Assembly: GCA_019057735.1 (NCBI GenBank)
Contig: JAHLWV010000035.1
Location: 1-14,469, forward strand
Source of the DNA: Promethearchaeota archaeon
GTDB taxonomy: Archaea > Asgardarchaeota > Lokiarchaeia > Sigynarchaeales > SOKP01
Reading direction: 5' to 3'
DNA: 14,469 nt
This document shows, piece by piece, positions 1 to 8,374 of the stretch (within the stretch, counting starts at the first letter, position 1; each line of letters opens with the position of its first letter). The notes under the pieces were generated by a model. The model saw only the letters and a program-made list of their open reading frames with translations. It had not been told where the DNA came from and ran no database searches. The translations under genes and the position numbers were made by a program.

Positions 1-251
1 TCTTCCGAAGGATAGTATTGGTCTACATCTGCTCCAATCGCAACATTCCCCTTCCGAGTACCTCCAGGATTATTCTCAGCGGCATTTTTATGTTTTAAAA
101 AGTAAGTTATAATAGCTTTTAGATTATTGATACTAGGTTCTCCGATTTCTTCAAGGATTTTATAAACATTACTTGGCTTTCTTAGATAGTCTTCAAGAGT
201 ATCCGGATTAATCTTTGGTTGATAATCAGGAAACGTATTTTTTTCGTTCAT
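1..251 (-). CDS. Hypothetical protein, N-terminal part (runs off the left edge)
   Basis: An open frame on the minus strand starts with ATG at 251-249 and stays open for 83 codons to the window edge, so only the N-terminus is visible. The translation begins MNEKNTFPDYQPK. It is hydrophilic, with a predicted helical middle (about residues 28-57, including EEIGEP and LKAIITYFLKHK) followed by a Gly/Asn-rich stretch. I see no signal peptide, membrane segment or cysteine motif, and I do not recognise the family. It is divergent from the small GTPase, with 126 bases between the two starts. No strong ribosome binding site precedes the ATG. The lack of stops and the protein-like composition support a real gene, but the function is unknown. 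Confidence 0.55.
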   Translation of the reverse strand, partial: MNEKNTFPDYQPKINPDTLEDYLRKPSNVYKILEEIGEPSINNLKAIITYFLKHKNAAENNPGGTRKGNVAIGADVDQYYPSE

Positions 252-377
252 AATTCCTATATTTCAATTCGAGAATAAAAATTTCTCCCTATTACATAAA
301 GGTTTAATACCAATAATGATGTATATTTCTAGAATCTAATAGATTTTTAAGAGAGTAAACTTCCCAGTTGATAGTTA

Positions 378-956
378 ATGTCATTTGAACCCGAAAAACA
401 ACCATATTATATCTTCAAGATATGCCTGCTCGGTCAAGGAAGTGTAGGAAAAACTTGCATAGCGAGAAGGCTGTGCTTTGATACGTTCGATGCGAATACG
501 AGACTTACGATAGGTATCGATTTTTACACGTATGACCTTCCGATTATTGTAGATGGAAATGAAACATTTGTTCGCCTCTCCTTATGGGATTTCGGTGGCC
601 AAGAACAGTTTAAACAAATGTTTAGTTACTATATTCATGGGGCAAACGGAATATTTATGATATTCAGCTTGTTCAACCTGAATAACACTTTGCTTGGTTT
701 GGACTGGTGGTATGAACATCTCATTAAACAGAAGCAAGGGCAAACTCCAAAGTTACTAGTCGGATGTAAAAGTGATTTAGCAAAAAAACTGGAAAAAGTT
801 GACGAGTTAGTTATAGAAAATTTTCGAAATAAACATAGTGATGTTGATTTTTTTAGAACTTCTGCCAAGAACAACTATAATATAAAAGAAATTTTCGTGG
901 AAATGACCAAGAACATCTTGGATACTCATGGCTTTAAGTACGATAAACTGCTCTAA
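378..956 (+). CDS. Ras-superfamily small GTPase, Rab/Arf-like
   Basis: A 192-residue single-domain GTPase that should act as a GTP/GDP switch. The G1/P-loop GQGSVGKT lies at residues 19-26. Switch I (TIGIDF, 44-49) is Rab-like, with Thr44 as the Mg-binding threonine. The G3 motif WDFGGQE (70-76) has the DxGGQ form typical of Arf and SRP-receptor-beta GTPases. G4 is CKSD (130-133) instead of NKxD, and G5 is TSAK (161-164). The length is that of the minimal fold, with about 10 residues before the first strand. The C-terminus (KYDKLL) has no cysteine, so it carries no CaaX or Rab-type prenylation signal. A myristoylation Gly2 is also absent. The protein is therefore probably cytosolic or membrane-recruited by a partner. 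It stands alone, convergent with the transporter gene 15 bases downstream. No GAP or GEF gene is nearby, so the pathway cannot be told. Confidence 0.93.
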   Translation: MSFEPEKQPYYIFKICLLGQGSVGKTCIARRLCFDTFDANTRLTIGIDFYTYDLPIIVDGNETFVRLSLWDFGGQEQFKQMFSYYIHGANGIFMIFSLFNLNNTLLGLDWWYEHLIKQKQGQTPKLLVGCKSDLAKKLEKVDELVIENFRNKHSDVDFFRTSAKNNYNIKEIFVEMTKNILDTHGFKYDKLL

Positions 957-971
957 AAACCTTTTAAAACT

Positions 972-1928
972 TTATACTATAACCACAACTACTCCTAAGA
1001 TCGTAGCAAGTACTCCCAAAAAACCGTATTTAGTAATCCTCTCTTTATTCAACCAATAGGTTAGCGGAAGCGAAAATAAGGGGCTTGCGCTTGCTAATAA
1101 AGACATCACAATGGCTCCAGCTATGTGAGCAGCTTCAGTATATAAATACGCTCCTAAAGAAGTACCAATAATGGATGCTATAAGCAGAATAAACCATGTT
1201 TTAGAAGGTTTTCTAAATGAGTATAAGTTTTGGTTACCATCACCAAATCTGTTTTCTCTCCAAACCATTAACAACAAAATCAACAAAGCAAATGGAAATC
1301 GAATTACATTGCTAATAATAGAACTGACTCCTTTTGTAACTAAGATTTGATCAATTTGATTTGTTAGAAATTCTATTATGACAAGACCAATAGCCCATCC
1401 AAATGAAGCGATTAATGCATAAACGATTGGCTTATAATAAGCATGAGAATTTAATTTTTGAGGGTGAATTTCCGAATCTAGAGCGTTTTTGTTTTCAGCT
1501 TTTATTTTGGATTTCCCTATCACTATAATCCCTGACCCAATAAGAGCAATCGATAGAATTATCTTATAGTCAAAAGTATGGTTTAAAAAAAGTAATGATA
1601 GAATGACGGTAAACAAGGGAAATGTCATGGAAATCGCTAAAGCAAGCGTAGTTCCAAGCTCTTTTTGTGCTTTAAAATATGCTGTGTCTCCAATCACTTG
1701 TCCAAAAAGAAAACTTAGGAACGCTATCATCCACAAATTCCATGGTATTAAGAATATATATGTAAAAATACCTAAAATAACAGCGAGCACTATAAATGTT
1801 AAAGTTCCAATTGCAGTGCGAAAAAAGTTAATGAAAACGGGGCTAGCGTGTTGCTCAGTTTTTCGAAAGAGGACATTTGATAGTACAAAAGTTAAGACTG
1901 CGAAAATTGCGATTAATTCTCCGGCCAT
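972..1928 (-). CDS. EamA/DMT-family transporter (10 membrane segments)
   Basis: A 318-residue, very hydrophobic protein with about ten membrane helices in two similar halves (roughly residues 2-138 and 163-318). They are separated by a polar, charged linker (about 139-165, around KIKAENKNALDSE). This two-repeat layout and the length are typical of EamA-domain drug/metabolite transporters. The stretch FGQVIGDTAYFKAQKELG, ending the third helix, and its counterpart GTSLGAYLYTEAAHIAG in the second half, fit the conserved EamA helix pair. The substrate cannot be predicted; relatives export amino acids, nucleosides or other metabolites. The ATG start lies inside the end of the acyl-CoA synthetase gene (16-base overlap), so it is very probably last in a co-transcribed, translationally coupled unit. 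Confidence 0.85.
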   Translation of the reverse strand: MAGELIAIFAVLTFVLSNVLFRKTEQHASPVFINFFRTAIGTLTFIVLAVILGIFTYIFLIPWNLWMIAFLSFLFGQVIGDTAYFKAQKELGTTLALAISMTFPLFTVILSLLFLNHTFDYKIILSIALIGSGIIVIGKSKIKAENKNALDSEIHPQKLNSHAYYKPIVYALIASFGWAIGLVIIEFLTNQIDQILVTKGVSSIISNVIRFPFALLILLLMVWRENRFGDGNQNLYSFRKPSKTWFILLIASIIGTSLGAYLYTEAAHIAGAIVMSLLASASPLFSLPLTYWLNKERITKYGFLGVLATILGVVVVIV

Positions 1929-3361
1929 GGATCTACTTTCCTCTTTTTACCATATTCGTATAGCTTTAGGAACGACTTTGCTGCGCTCTCTATTGAATCG
2001 TATACGAAAAATCCATCGCTTTTTAATTTATTGGATAAAATTTCCCGTGATTCGCTGGGGTACTGCGGCAATATAATCACAAAGATTTTATCTAAAGATT
2101 CTACGTGCTTCCTAATTCCTAGTAAATTACTGTAAAAATTTGTGAATTTATCATCATCTAATGTCCTCCAAGCATCAGTTACTACTAATACTAAATCGAT
2201 AGTATCATCTATCGCTGCCTTACAAACCTCCAAATACACTTTACTTGAAATAATCCAAGGCATATCCAAAGGATTAGATAAACTTCCAACCCTAATAGGA
2301 TATATTTGTTTTAGAGCGTCTAATTTTTTTCCTGATATAATCGGTAGGTTTAAACCTAATTCCGTCAAAAGATCAGTAGCTAAAATTCCAAAACCTCCAG
2401 ACCATAAAACTACTAAAACATTTCTGGATTTGGGATACTCCACCTCTTTCTTTCTTTCTTTATAATTTTGTATATGTGTGGAAAATAGGTAAGTATAATC
2501 GATTAACTCGTCTAAAGACGGTGGAACGTCAATAATTGGTGTCTGTTTGAATATTGCTCTCCAAATATTACCTTTTGAAGCTAAGGAGCCGGTATGGGTT
2601 AATACTGCTGCTTGACCTCTCTCAGTCCTACCTCCACGCATAAAGAGTACGGGTTTCTTCATATTTTTTAATACTTCTAAGAGCCTTCTTCCCTCATTTT
2701 TTTGCAAAACAGGCAGACCCTCGAAGTAAACGCAAATAACTTGCGTTTCATTGTCATTGTTTAAGTAATGTAAGAATTCAGAAACTTGAATATCAACGCA
2801 ATTTCCTACACTTACTCCTTTCGAATATCGTAAATTATATCGTCGAGCACCAAACTTAACCATTTTAGAATGTAAATCTCCTGACTGAAAAATTAATCCT
2901 ACATCCCCACTTTCAATCGGAAACGAGGAATAATACGCTATCTTTCCATGGGGACAGTATAGACCCATACAATTTGGTCCTATACTTCTCGTAGAGGGAT
3001 AGGCATTAAGAATTTCTTTAATTTTCCTTTCAATTTCTACTCCTTTTTCATCAAATTCTCCAGTGCCCGCTGTAAAAATATGTATAAACTTAATTTTCTT
3101 GCGAGATAACAGGTTTGATAATTCCTTAATCAAATTGTCTCTTCTAACGGATAAAATAACAAGATCGATCGAATCAACAAGGACATCTTCGAAAGATTTT
3201 ACGCATTTAATGCCTAATAGTTCTTCAACTTTACTAGAAACGAGATAGAGATTTTCCATATCGTATCCCTGTCTAATAAATCCATCAACAAAAAAAGCAA
3301 TTTTCGGCTTTGCATCATATATTAAGACATTTTTTGGTTTAAACAATCGTTCAAATGACAT
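1913..3361 (-). CDS. ADP-forming acyl-CoA synthetase, alpha-type subunit (orphan)
   Basis: The family converts acyl-CoA, ADP and phosphate to free acid, CoA and ATP. The N-terminal CoA-binding Rossmann domain spans about residues 8-150 and has the signature SIGPNCMG. A succinyl-CoA-ligase-like domain follows, with GDVGLIFQSG, KGVSVGN and VYFEG. The segment around LTHTGSLAS carries the histidine expected to be phosphorylated (His256 counting from the ATG at 3361). A third domain of the same fold fills the C-terminus (NVLVVLWSGGFG onward). The size (482 residues) fits separate alpha subunits of archaeal ADP-forming synthetases. The ATP-grasp beta subunit is neither fused nor adjacent, so it must be encoded elsewhere or be absent. 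A longer TTG start at 3382 is possible but would overlap the upstream gene by 17 bases. I prefer the ATG, which leaves a 4-base gap. The acyl substrate is unknown. Confidence 0.85.
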   Translation of the reverse strand: MSFERLFKPKNVLIYDAKPKIAFFVDGFIRQGYDMENLYLVSSKVEELLGIKCVKSFEDVLVDSIDLVILSVRRDNLIKELSNLLSRKKIKFIHIFTAGTGEFDEKGVEIERKIKEILNAYPSTRSIGPNCMGLYCPHGKIAYYSSFPIESGDVGLIFQSGDLHSKMVKFGARRYNLRYSKGVSVGNCVDIQVSEFLHYLNNDNETQVICVYFEGLPVLQKNEGRRLLEVLKNMKKPVLFMRGGRTERGQAAVLTHTGSLASKGNIWRAIFKQTPIIDVPPSLDELIDYTYLFSTHIQNYKERKKEVEYPKSRNVLVVLWSGGFGILATDLLTELGLNLPIISGKKLDALKQIYPIRVGSLSNPLDMPWIISSKVYLEVCKAAIDDTIDLVLVVTDAWRTLDDDKFTNFYSNLLGIRKHVESLDKIFVIILPQYPSESREILSNKLKSDGFFVYDSIESAAKSFLKLYEYGKKRKVDPWPEN

Positions 3362-3365
3362 TTTT

Positions 3366-3974
3366 TCATTTTCCGTTTCCAATTATTTCCCCTAATTCTT
3401 CTTTTAAATAAGTATTACAGTTATAACAATATATCGGTTTAGATTCGAATTTAGTTCCACATTGAGGGCATTCTGATCTATTCTCTAATTCGATATTCGT
3501 TATATTTTCTTTCTTATCTTCATTTCTAATTAATTTTAAGAATAATGTTACCACTTTGGAAATTACTACGAGTGTAATTGCTAGAGCGATAGTTTCGATT
3601 AAAAAAGTCGGGAATGTAGAACTAAACGATGTTAATGAATACCTCCAATAGAAAACATAAAAAAAGAAATTAGGAAAAAATAAAGTTGTTAAATTCATTG
3701 AATAGGCTTTTCTAAAATTGTTAAAAATTAGAATGGGTAATAATGATACAATTACCCATGTAATGTTTATGTACAAAAAACCAAAAGTTGTGTTATATAA
3801 AATTATGTTAGCAAGAAATTGGATAATAAATTGCTGTTCCCCTGCTCTAGGGTCAATACTCAAATCAAAATCAATTTGAATTCGATAACTAAATATAGCG
3901 TTCGATATCAGCAAAAACAATATTTGAATGCAGAAAACCATTAATTTACTTTTAAATAACGACTTTGTTTTCAT
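3366..3974 (-). CDS. Membrane protein with C-terminal zinc ribbon, unknown function
   Basis: A 202-residue protein with four or five hydrophobic helices (about residues 11-29, 48-67, 70-86, 96-111 and 124-148) and many aromatic residues. A charged cytosolic tail follows, holding a short zinc ribbon with two CxxC pairs: C169/C172 (CPQC) and C183/C186 (CYNC). The positively charged N-terminus (MKTKSLFKSK) suggests an inside-facing start. I do not recognise the family; rubredoxin-like ribbons at the end of membrane proteins are frequent in archaea and usually uncharacterised. It is the first gene of the minus-strand unit, 4 bases ahead of the acyl-CoA synthetase ATG. Co-expression is likely, but a shared function is only a guess. 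Confidence 0.75.
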   Translation of the reverse strand: MKTKSLFKSKLMVFCIQILFLLISNAIFSYRIQIDFDLSIDPRAGEQQFIIQFLANIILYNTTFGFLYINITWVIVSLLPILIFNNFRKAYSMNLTTLFFPNFFFYVFYWRYSLTSFSSTFPTFLIETIALAITLVVISKVVTLFLKLIRNEDKKENITNIELENRSECPQCGTKFESKPIYCYNCNTYLKEELGEIIGNGK

Positions 3975-4163
3975 TATTACTTGAGTGAATCCATCTATAA
4001 AATAAACTACTTGATATAAAGTAATAAAAGAATAGATAAAAAAATGTCTAATCCGAAAAATTTTTAATATTTGCTTGCTTATTTCTTCTATAGTGCAGAA
4101 CTTGTTAACTTATTCTTTATTGTTTTATTCTATTAATTCAAAAATTGAGGTTATTTTAGATTT
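3975..4163. promoter_or_regulatory. Divergent promoter region (membrane-protein unit / rpoA1)
   Basis: A 189-base AT-rich gap between two divergent genes. On the plus strand, a purine-rich stretch followed by a TATA-like run (ccgaaaaatttttaatattt, about 4053-4072) is a plausible BRE/TATA pair. It would give rpoA1 a leader of about 65-75 bases. On the minus strand, the TATA-like run near 3997-4006 (reading tttattttat) lies 25-30 bases before the membrane-protein ATG and would give an almost leaderless mRNA. Both are pattern calls in AT-rich DNA, with no experimental support. Confidence 0.4.
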
Positions 4164-7136
4164 ATGAGTTATTCATTCAGTCGTACTAAATTAGTTGATA
4201 AAATCAAATTCGGGTTGTTAAGTCCCGATGAAATTAGAAAAATGTCTGCTGCAAGGATAATTACGGCAGATACTTATGATGAAGATGGTCTACCAATTCC
4301 TAGTGGGCTTATGGATCAACGGTTAGGGACTATTGAGCCGGGACAGAGATGTCAGACTTGTGGCAACCTTGTAAGTAATTGTATGGGGCACTTTGGCCAT
4401 ATAGAATTAGCAAGGCCCGTTATTCATGTTGGCTATGCGAAAAAAGTCCTTAAAGTCCTAAGAAGCATCTGCCCTGAATGCTCAAGGTTAATGTTAACAG
4501 TAGAAGAAATTGAAGTAATCAGGCAGGAAAAAATAAAACACAATAGAATTTTCTTTGAAGATGATGAAGAAGCTACAAAGAACGTGTTTAAGCAGGCAAG
4601 AAAAAGTAAGGTTTGTCCATATTGTGGAGCAAAAAAGAAAAAAATTGTAATTGAAAAACCTACTACGTTTTATGAAGAAGAAGAAACTAAGGGCTCCCGA
4701 AGGATTACTCCTATTGAAATACTAGAACGTCTTACAAAAATGACAGATAATGACCTTAGGATTTTTGGAGTATCCCCTGAAAATGCGAGACTTGAATGGG
4801 TAATATTTACGGTCTTACCAATCCCACCAGTTTGTGCCCGACCATCTATTACGTTAGATAGTGGAATTAGATCTGAAGATGATTTAACCCACAAGTTAGT
4901 TGACGTTATTCGTATTAACCAAAGACTTAGAGAAAATATTGATGCAGGTGCACCTCATCTCATCGTTGAGGACTTATGGGAATTACTTCAGTATCATATC
5001 ACAACTTATTTCGATAATCAGGTTTCTGGAATTCCACCAGCGAGACATCGATCTGGAAGAGCGTTAAGAACTCTTACACAAAGATTAAAAGGAAAAGAGG
5101 GAAGGTTTAGAAGCAACCTAAGTGGAAAAAGGGTTGATTTTTCCGCACGCTCCGTAATTTCTCCAAACCCTTTCATTAGCATTAATGATGTAGGAGTACC
5201 ATTGGAAATAGCAAAAATTTTAACAATACCTACAAATATAAACGATTGGAACATCGAGGAAATGAAACAGCTCGTTCTTAATGGACCTTTTCATCATCCT
5301 GGAGCAAATTACATAATTAGAAGCGATCGTAGAAGAATTGATTTACGGTATGTCAAAAATCGTAAAATAATTTCAGAAATGCTCGCTCCAGGATATACAG
5401 TTGAACGACATTTAGCTGATGGTGATTTAGTTTTGTTTAATCGACAACCATCCCTTCATAGAATGTCTATTATGGCTCACGAAGTTAAAATAATGGATGG
5501 TCGAACTTTTAGGTTAAATTTAACTGTTTGTCCACCCTATAACGCCGATTTTGACGGTGATGAAATGAATTTGCATGTCCCACAAAGCGAAGAGGCTCGA
5601 ACTGAAGCCGAATTACTACTGAAAGTGCAAAACCACATATTATCTCCGAGATTTGGTGGTCCAATCCTAGGAGGAATTCAAGACTTTATTTCCTCTGTTT
5701 TTCAATTTACTAGTTTAGACTCAGTTTATAACAGAAAAGACGCGTTAAAATTACTTTACTTGGGAGATGTCTTTAATACTAAACCAGATTTTAGTTTAGA
5801 TGATATTACTCCTATCAAAACCGATCCTGAGCCGTTATACTCGGGAAAACAAATTTTTAGCACTCTTTTTCCGAACGATTTGAATTTAAAAGTAAAATCA
5901 AAATTTTGTAAGAAGTGTGAAGTTTGTAAGGAAGAAGGTTGTGAATACGACGCTTATGTGGTAATTAAAAATGGTATTCTCATAACTGGAACAATTGACG
6001 AGAACTCATTCGGTGCTATGCAATCTAATAGTATACTACAGCGTGTAATTAAAGACCATGGAAACGCTCGAGGGAGAGAATTCTTAGACAACGCCACAAA
6101 AATGTTATTGTACGTTATCCGCCAGAATGGAATGACAATGGGATTGGATGAAGTTTATGTTTCCGGTGATGCATATGAAAAAATTCAGACAATCTTAAAA
6201 GATGCTAATGATGAAGCGGGAAAACTAATCAACGCATATTACGAAAATGACACGACAATTTTGAGAAGAGCTCCCGGACGTTCTATGCGCGAAACACTTG
6301 AACTCAGAATTCGACAAATGTTAGCAGAGGCGAGAAAAATGGCTGAAGAAACCGCAGCTCTCCATATTGGAGACGAAGCTCATTCAGTCATTATGACAAA
6401 ATCGGGAGCTAGAGGAAATATATTAAATTTGGGACAAATGTCCGCTGTAGTGGGTCAACAAGCGATAAGAGGTGAAAGAATTAATAGAGGATATGCCTCA
6501 AGAACTCTTCCACATTTTAGAGTAGGCGATTTAACACCTAAAGCAAGAGGTTTTGTCGAAAGTTCTTACCGAAAAGGACTAAATCCCGAGGAATTCTTTT
6601 TTCATGCCATGGGTGGTCGAGAAGGTCTAGTTGATACTGCTGTTCGTACCTCTACTAGTGGTTATATGCAAAGACGGTTGGTAAACGCTTTACAAGATAT
6701 GATCATCGAAAATGATGGGACTGTAAGGAATAGTGATAAAAACATTATCCAATTCCGCTATGGTGACGACGGTATAGATCCTATGCATACCGACCATTCT
6801 GATGCAGTAAATCTTGATGTTCTTCTACTCAAAGCTAAAGCACTTGATTTATCCGAAATTCGTGATGAAATTAAAAAAAGTCCAAAACCTAAATCTATAT
6901 CTAAAAAAACTACAACTAAAAAAACTACAACTAAAAAACCTCCCGCTAAAAAACCTACACCCAAAGAAACAGCCCAAGATAAGCCTAAAAAGCAAGAAAA
7001 AGCAGGTAAGAAAGTTCAGACTCTCAGTGAAGATGATTTGAGAGAAGTGTATCACGCAGAGACTGATAAAAATGCAGAATGGAGAGGCAAACTCACAAAA
7101 GGATATTTAATGTGGAAAAAAAAAAGATTAGGATAA
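4164..7136 (+). CDS. rpoA1: DNA-directed RNA polymerase subunit A' (Rpo1N) with extended C-terminal tail
   Basis: The N-terminal two thirds of the archaeal largest RNA polymerase subunit, which carries the catalytic Mg site. Visible in order: the clamp zinc site C63/C66/C73/H76 (CQTC...CMGH); a second site C103/C106 with C151/C154; FRSNLSGKRVDFSARSVISP (315-334); the catalytic NADFDGD (460-466) with its three Asp; a Cys cluster C582/C585/C588/C593 before EYDAYVV; and the bridge helix (about 803-838, HAMGGREGLVDTAVRTSTSG). The normal subunit ends shortly after YGDDGIDPMHTDH (866-878). Here about 100 residues follow: a short helix, a Lys/Thr/Pro-rich linker (903-950), and a compact charged tail with WRGKLTKGYLMW (973-984). 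At 990 residues it is about 80-110 longer than is usual. It heads the rpoA1-rpoA2 pair; rpoB and rpoH do not lie upstream. Confidence 0.98.
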   Translation: MSYSFSRTKLVDKIKFGLLSPDEIRKMSAARIITADTYDEDGLPIPSGLMDQRLGTIEPGQRCQTCGNLVSNCMGHFGHIELARPVIHVGYAKKVLKVLRSICPECSRLMLTVEEIEVIRQEKIKHNRIFFEDDEEATKNVFKQARKSKVCPYCGAKKKKIVIEKPTTFYEEEETKGSRRITPIEILERLTKMTDNDLRIFGVSPENARLEWVIFTVLPIPPVCARPSITLDSGIRSEDDLTHKLVDVIRINQRLRENIDAGAPHLIVEDLWELLQYHITTYFDNQVSGIPPARHRSGRALRTLTQRLKGKEGRFRSNLSGKRVDFSARSVISPNPFISINDVGVPLEIAKILTIPTNINDWNIEEMKQLVLNGPFHHPGANYIIRSDRRRIDLRYVKNRKIISEMLAPGYTVERHLADGDLVLFNRQPSLHRMSIMAHEVKIMDGRTFRLNLTVCPPYNADFDGDEMNLHVPQSEEARTEAELLLKVQNHILSPRFGGPILGGIQDFISSVFQFTSLDSVYNRKDALKLLYLGDVFNTKPDFSLDDITPIKTDPEPLYSGKQIFSTLFPNDLNLKVKSKFCKKCEVCKEEGCEYDAYVVIKNGILITGTIDENSFGAMQSNSILQRVIKDHGNARGREFLDNATKMLLYVIRQNGMTMGLDEVYVSGDAYEKIQTILKDANDEAGKLINAYYENDTTILRRAPGRSMRETLELRIRQMLAEARKMAEETAALHIGDEAHSVIMTKSGARGNILNLGQMSAVVGQQAIRGERINRGYASRTLPHFRVGDLTPKARGFVESSYRKGLNPEEFFFHAMGGREGLVDTAVRTSTSGYMQRRLVNALQDMIIENDGTVRNSDKNIIQFRYGDDGIDPMHTDHSDAVNLDVLLLKAKALDLSEIRDEIKKSPKPKSISKKTTTKKTTTKKPPAKKPTPKETAQDKPKKQEKAGKKVQTLSEDDLREVYHAETDKNAEWRGKLTKGYLMWKKKRLG
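6903..6977 (+). repeat. Five imperfect 15-bp tandem units coding KKTTT/KKPPA
   Basis: Inside rpoA1, a 15-base unit (aaaaaaactacaact) occurs twice exactly at 6903-6932. Three degraded copies follow, coding KKPPA, KKPTP and KETAQ. In protein terms this is a five-residue repeat of two Lys plus Thr/Pro residues (914-938). It forms a basic, probably disordered linker like those of histone H1 tails. In-frame repeats of this sort can change copy number by slippage without breaking the gene. Confidence 0.85.
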
Positions 7137-7152
7137 TTTATTAAATTTTATA

Positions 7153-7158
7153 AAGGTC
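7153..7158 (+). promoter_or_regulatory. Ribosome binding site of rpoA2
   Basis: The sequence aaaggt lies 7 bases before the ATG at 7166 and pairs with the archaeal 16S rRNA 3' end. It favours 7166 over the out-of-frame ATG at 7161. Confidence 0.5.
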
Positions 7159-7165
7159 AAATGAA

Positions 7166-8374
7166 ATGGGAAAAGTAACTAAAGTAATTTTAGAGGAAAA
7201 CTTAAAAATACTCACAGAAGATGGAATTCCTGAAGATCTCATTAACAGAATCAGAAATCGTGTCAAGGATGAAGATCTTGAAGAAGAACAGCTGGAATAC
7301 CTTTTAAATAAGATTTACATTAATTATAATAACGCTATTGTCGAAACTCATGAACCTGTAGGAACAGTAGCAGCTCAAAGTATTGGAGAACCAGGAACAC
7401 AAATGACTTTGAGAACATTTCACTACGCGGGCGTAGAAGAATTCTCAGTAACTCAAGGTCTTCCTAGACTCATAGAAATAGTAGATGCTCGTCGTTTTCC
7501 AAGCACTCCTCAACAAACTATTTATTTAGAAGAACCTTACAATCAAAGTGAAGAGAAAGCTATTGAAGTTCACAAAAGAATCGAACAAATTCGCATTGAA
7601 CAAATTACCCATGATGTTGATTTAGATTTTGTAAACTGGAATATCATTATCAACTTAATACCCGAAATATGTGAGAAACGTGGTATAGATATAGACGCTA
7701 TTCCTGAAATATTAAAGAGATATAAAAAGAAGGGAACAATTAAACGCGAAGGTAATTCTATAATAATTGATCCTCAGATAGAAGATATTCAGAATCTGCA
7801 AAAATTAAGAGAAAAGATACTTAAAAAAGTAGTGAAAGGTGTCCGTGGTATTAAAAGAGGGTTAATAACTCCAACCGACGATAAAAAGGAATGGGTTATT
7901 AAAACCGAAGGAACAAATATGCACGGCGTCGTTCAAATCGAAGGAGTAGATATAACTAGGACTGTATCAAATCATATTCATGAAATCGAAAAACTCTATG
8001 GAATCGAGGCAGCTCGAAACATGATAATTAAAGAGGCTCAAAAAGTTTTAGAACAACAAGGTTTAGATGTTGATAAAAGACACCTCCTTATTTTATCCGA
8101 TTTAATGTGCGTAGGAGGCTCAATTCAATCAATTGGAAGACATGGAATTTCAGGTTCTAAGTCGAGTGTATTTGCCAGAGCAGCGTTTGAAGTCACAGTA
8201 AATCAATTACTAGATGCCGGATTGTATGGTGAGGAAGAGAAATTACTCGGAATTCCCGAAAATGTTATCATAGGACAAATCAGTCCCATCGGTACGGGTC
8301 GTGTAAATGTAATGTTTGATTTAGATGCTAACCTTAAAATATTAGAACAGTTAGGAAAAAGTGATAATACATAA
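7166..8374 (+). CDS. rpoA2: DNA-directed RNA polymerase subunit A'' (Rpo1C)
   Basis: The C-terminal third of the split archaeal largest RNA polymerase subunit, 402 residues, of usual length. It completes the active centre with subunit A'. The trigger loop region [15 protein letters not shown] and [12 protein letters not shown] covers residues 63-89. His86 is equivalent to the trigger-loop histidine that contacts the incoming nucleotide. [11 protein letters not shown] (99-109) follows, then the jaw and clamp parts. The C-terminal block includes GIEAARNMI (279-287), [12 protein letters not shown] (303-314), [19 protein letters not shown] (324-342) and PIGTGRVNV (374-382). It starts 29 bases after rpoA1 with its own ribosome binding site and is clearly in the same transcript. 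No key residue is missing. Confidence 0.98.
   Translation: MGKVTKVILEENLKILTEDGIPEDLINRIRNRVKDEDLEEEQLEYLLNKIYINYNNAIVETHEPVGTVAAQSIGEPGTQMTLRTFHYAGVEEFSVTQGLPRLIEIVDARRFPSTPQQTIYLEEPYNQSEEKAIEVHKRIEQIRIEQITHDVDLDFVNWNIIINLIPEICEKRGIDIDAIPEILKRYKKKGTIKREGNSIIIDPQIEDIQNLQKLREKILKKVVKGVRGIKRGLITPTDDKKEWVIKTEGTNMHGVVQIEGVDITRTVSNHIHEIEKLYGIEAARNMIIKEAQKVLEQQGLDVDKRHLLILSDLMCVGGSIQSIGRHGISGSKSSVFARAAFEVTVNQLLDAGLYGEEEKLLGIPENVIIGQISPIGTGRVNVMFDLDANLKILEQLGKSDNT

Noticed and set aside
1603..2076. Open frame of 157 codons on the plus strand across the transporter/synthetase junction.
   Set aside because: It is antisense to two well-supported genes, has no family resemblance, and has an unlikely composition.
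2445..2462. ttctttc-type simple repeat.
   Set aside because: It codes a Lys/Glu-rich linker (KERKKE) in the synthetase, and there is no sign of a separate element.
3362..3382. TTG start at 3382 for the acyl-CoA synthetase, adding seven residues.
   Set aside because: The ATG at 3361 is a stronger codon, leaves a 4-base gap instead of a 17-base overlap, and the extra residues (ETENEK) are not part of the CoA-binding fold.
6758..7055. Open frames on both strands around the Lys/Thr repeat of rpoA1.
   Set aside because: They are by-products of the low-complexity repeat (poly-Lys frames read as Phe/Leu/Val-rich on the other strand).
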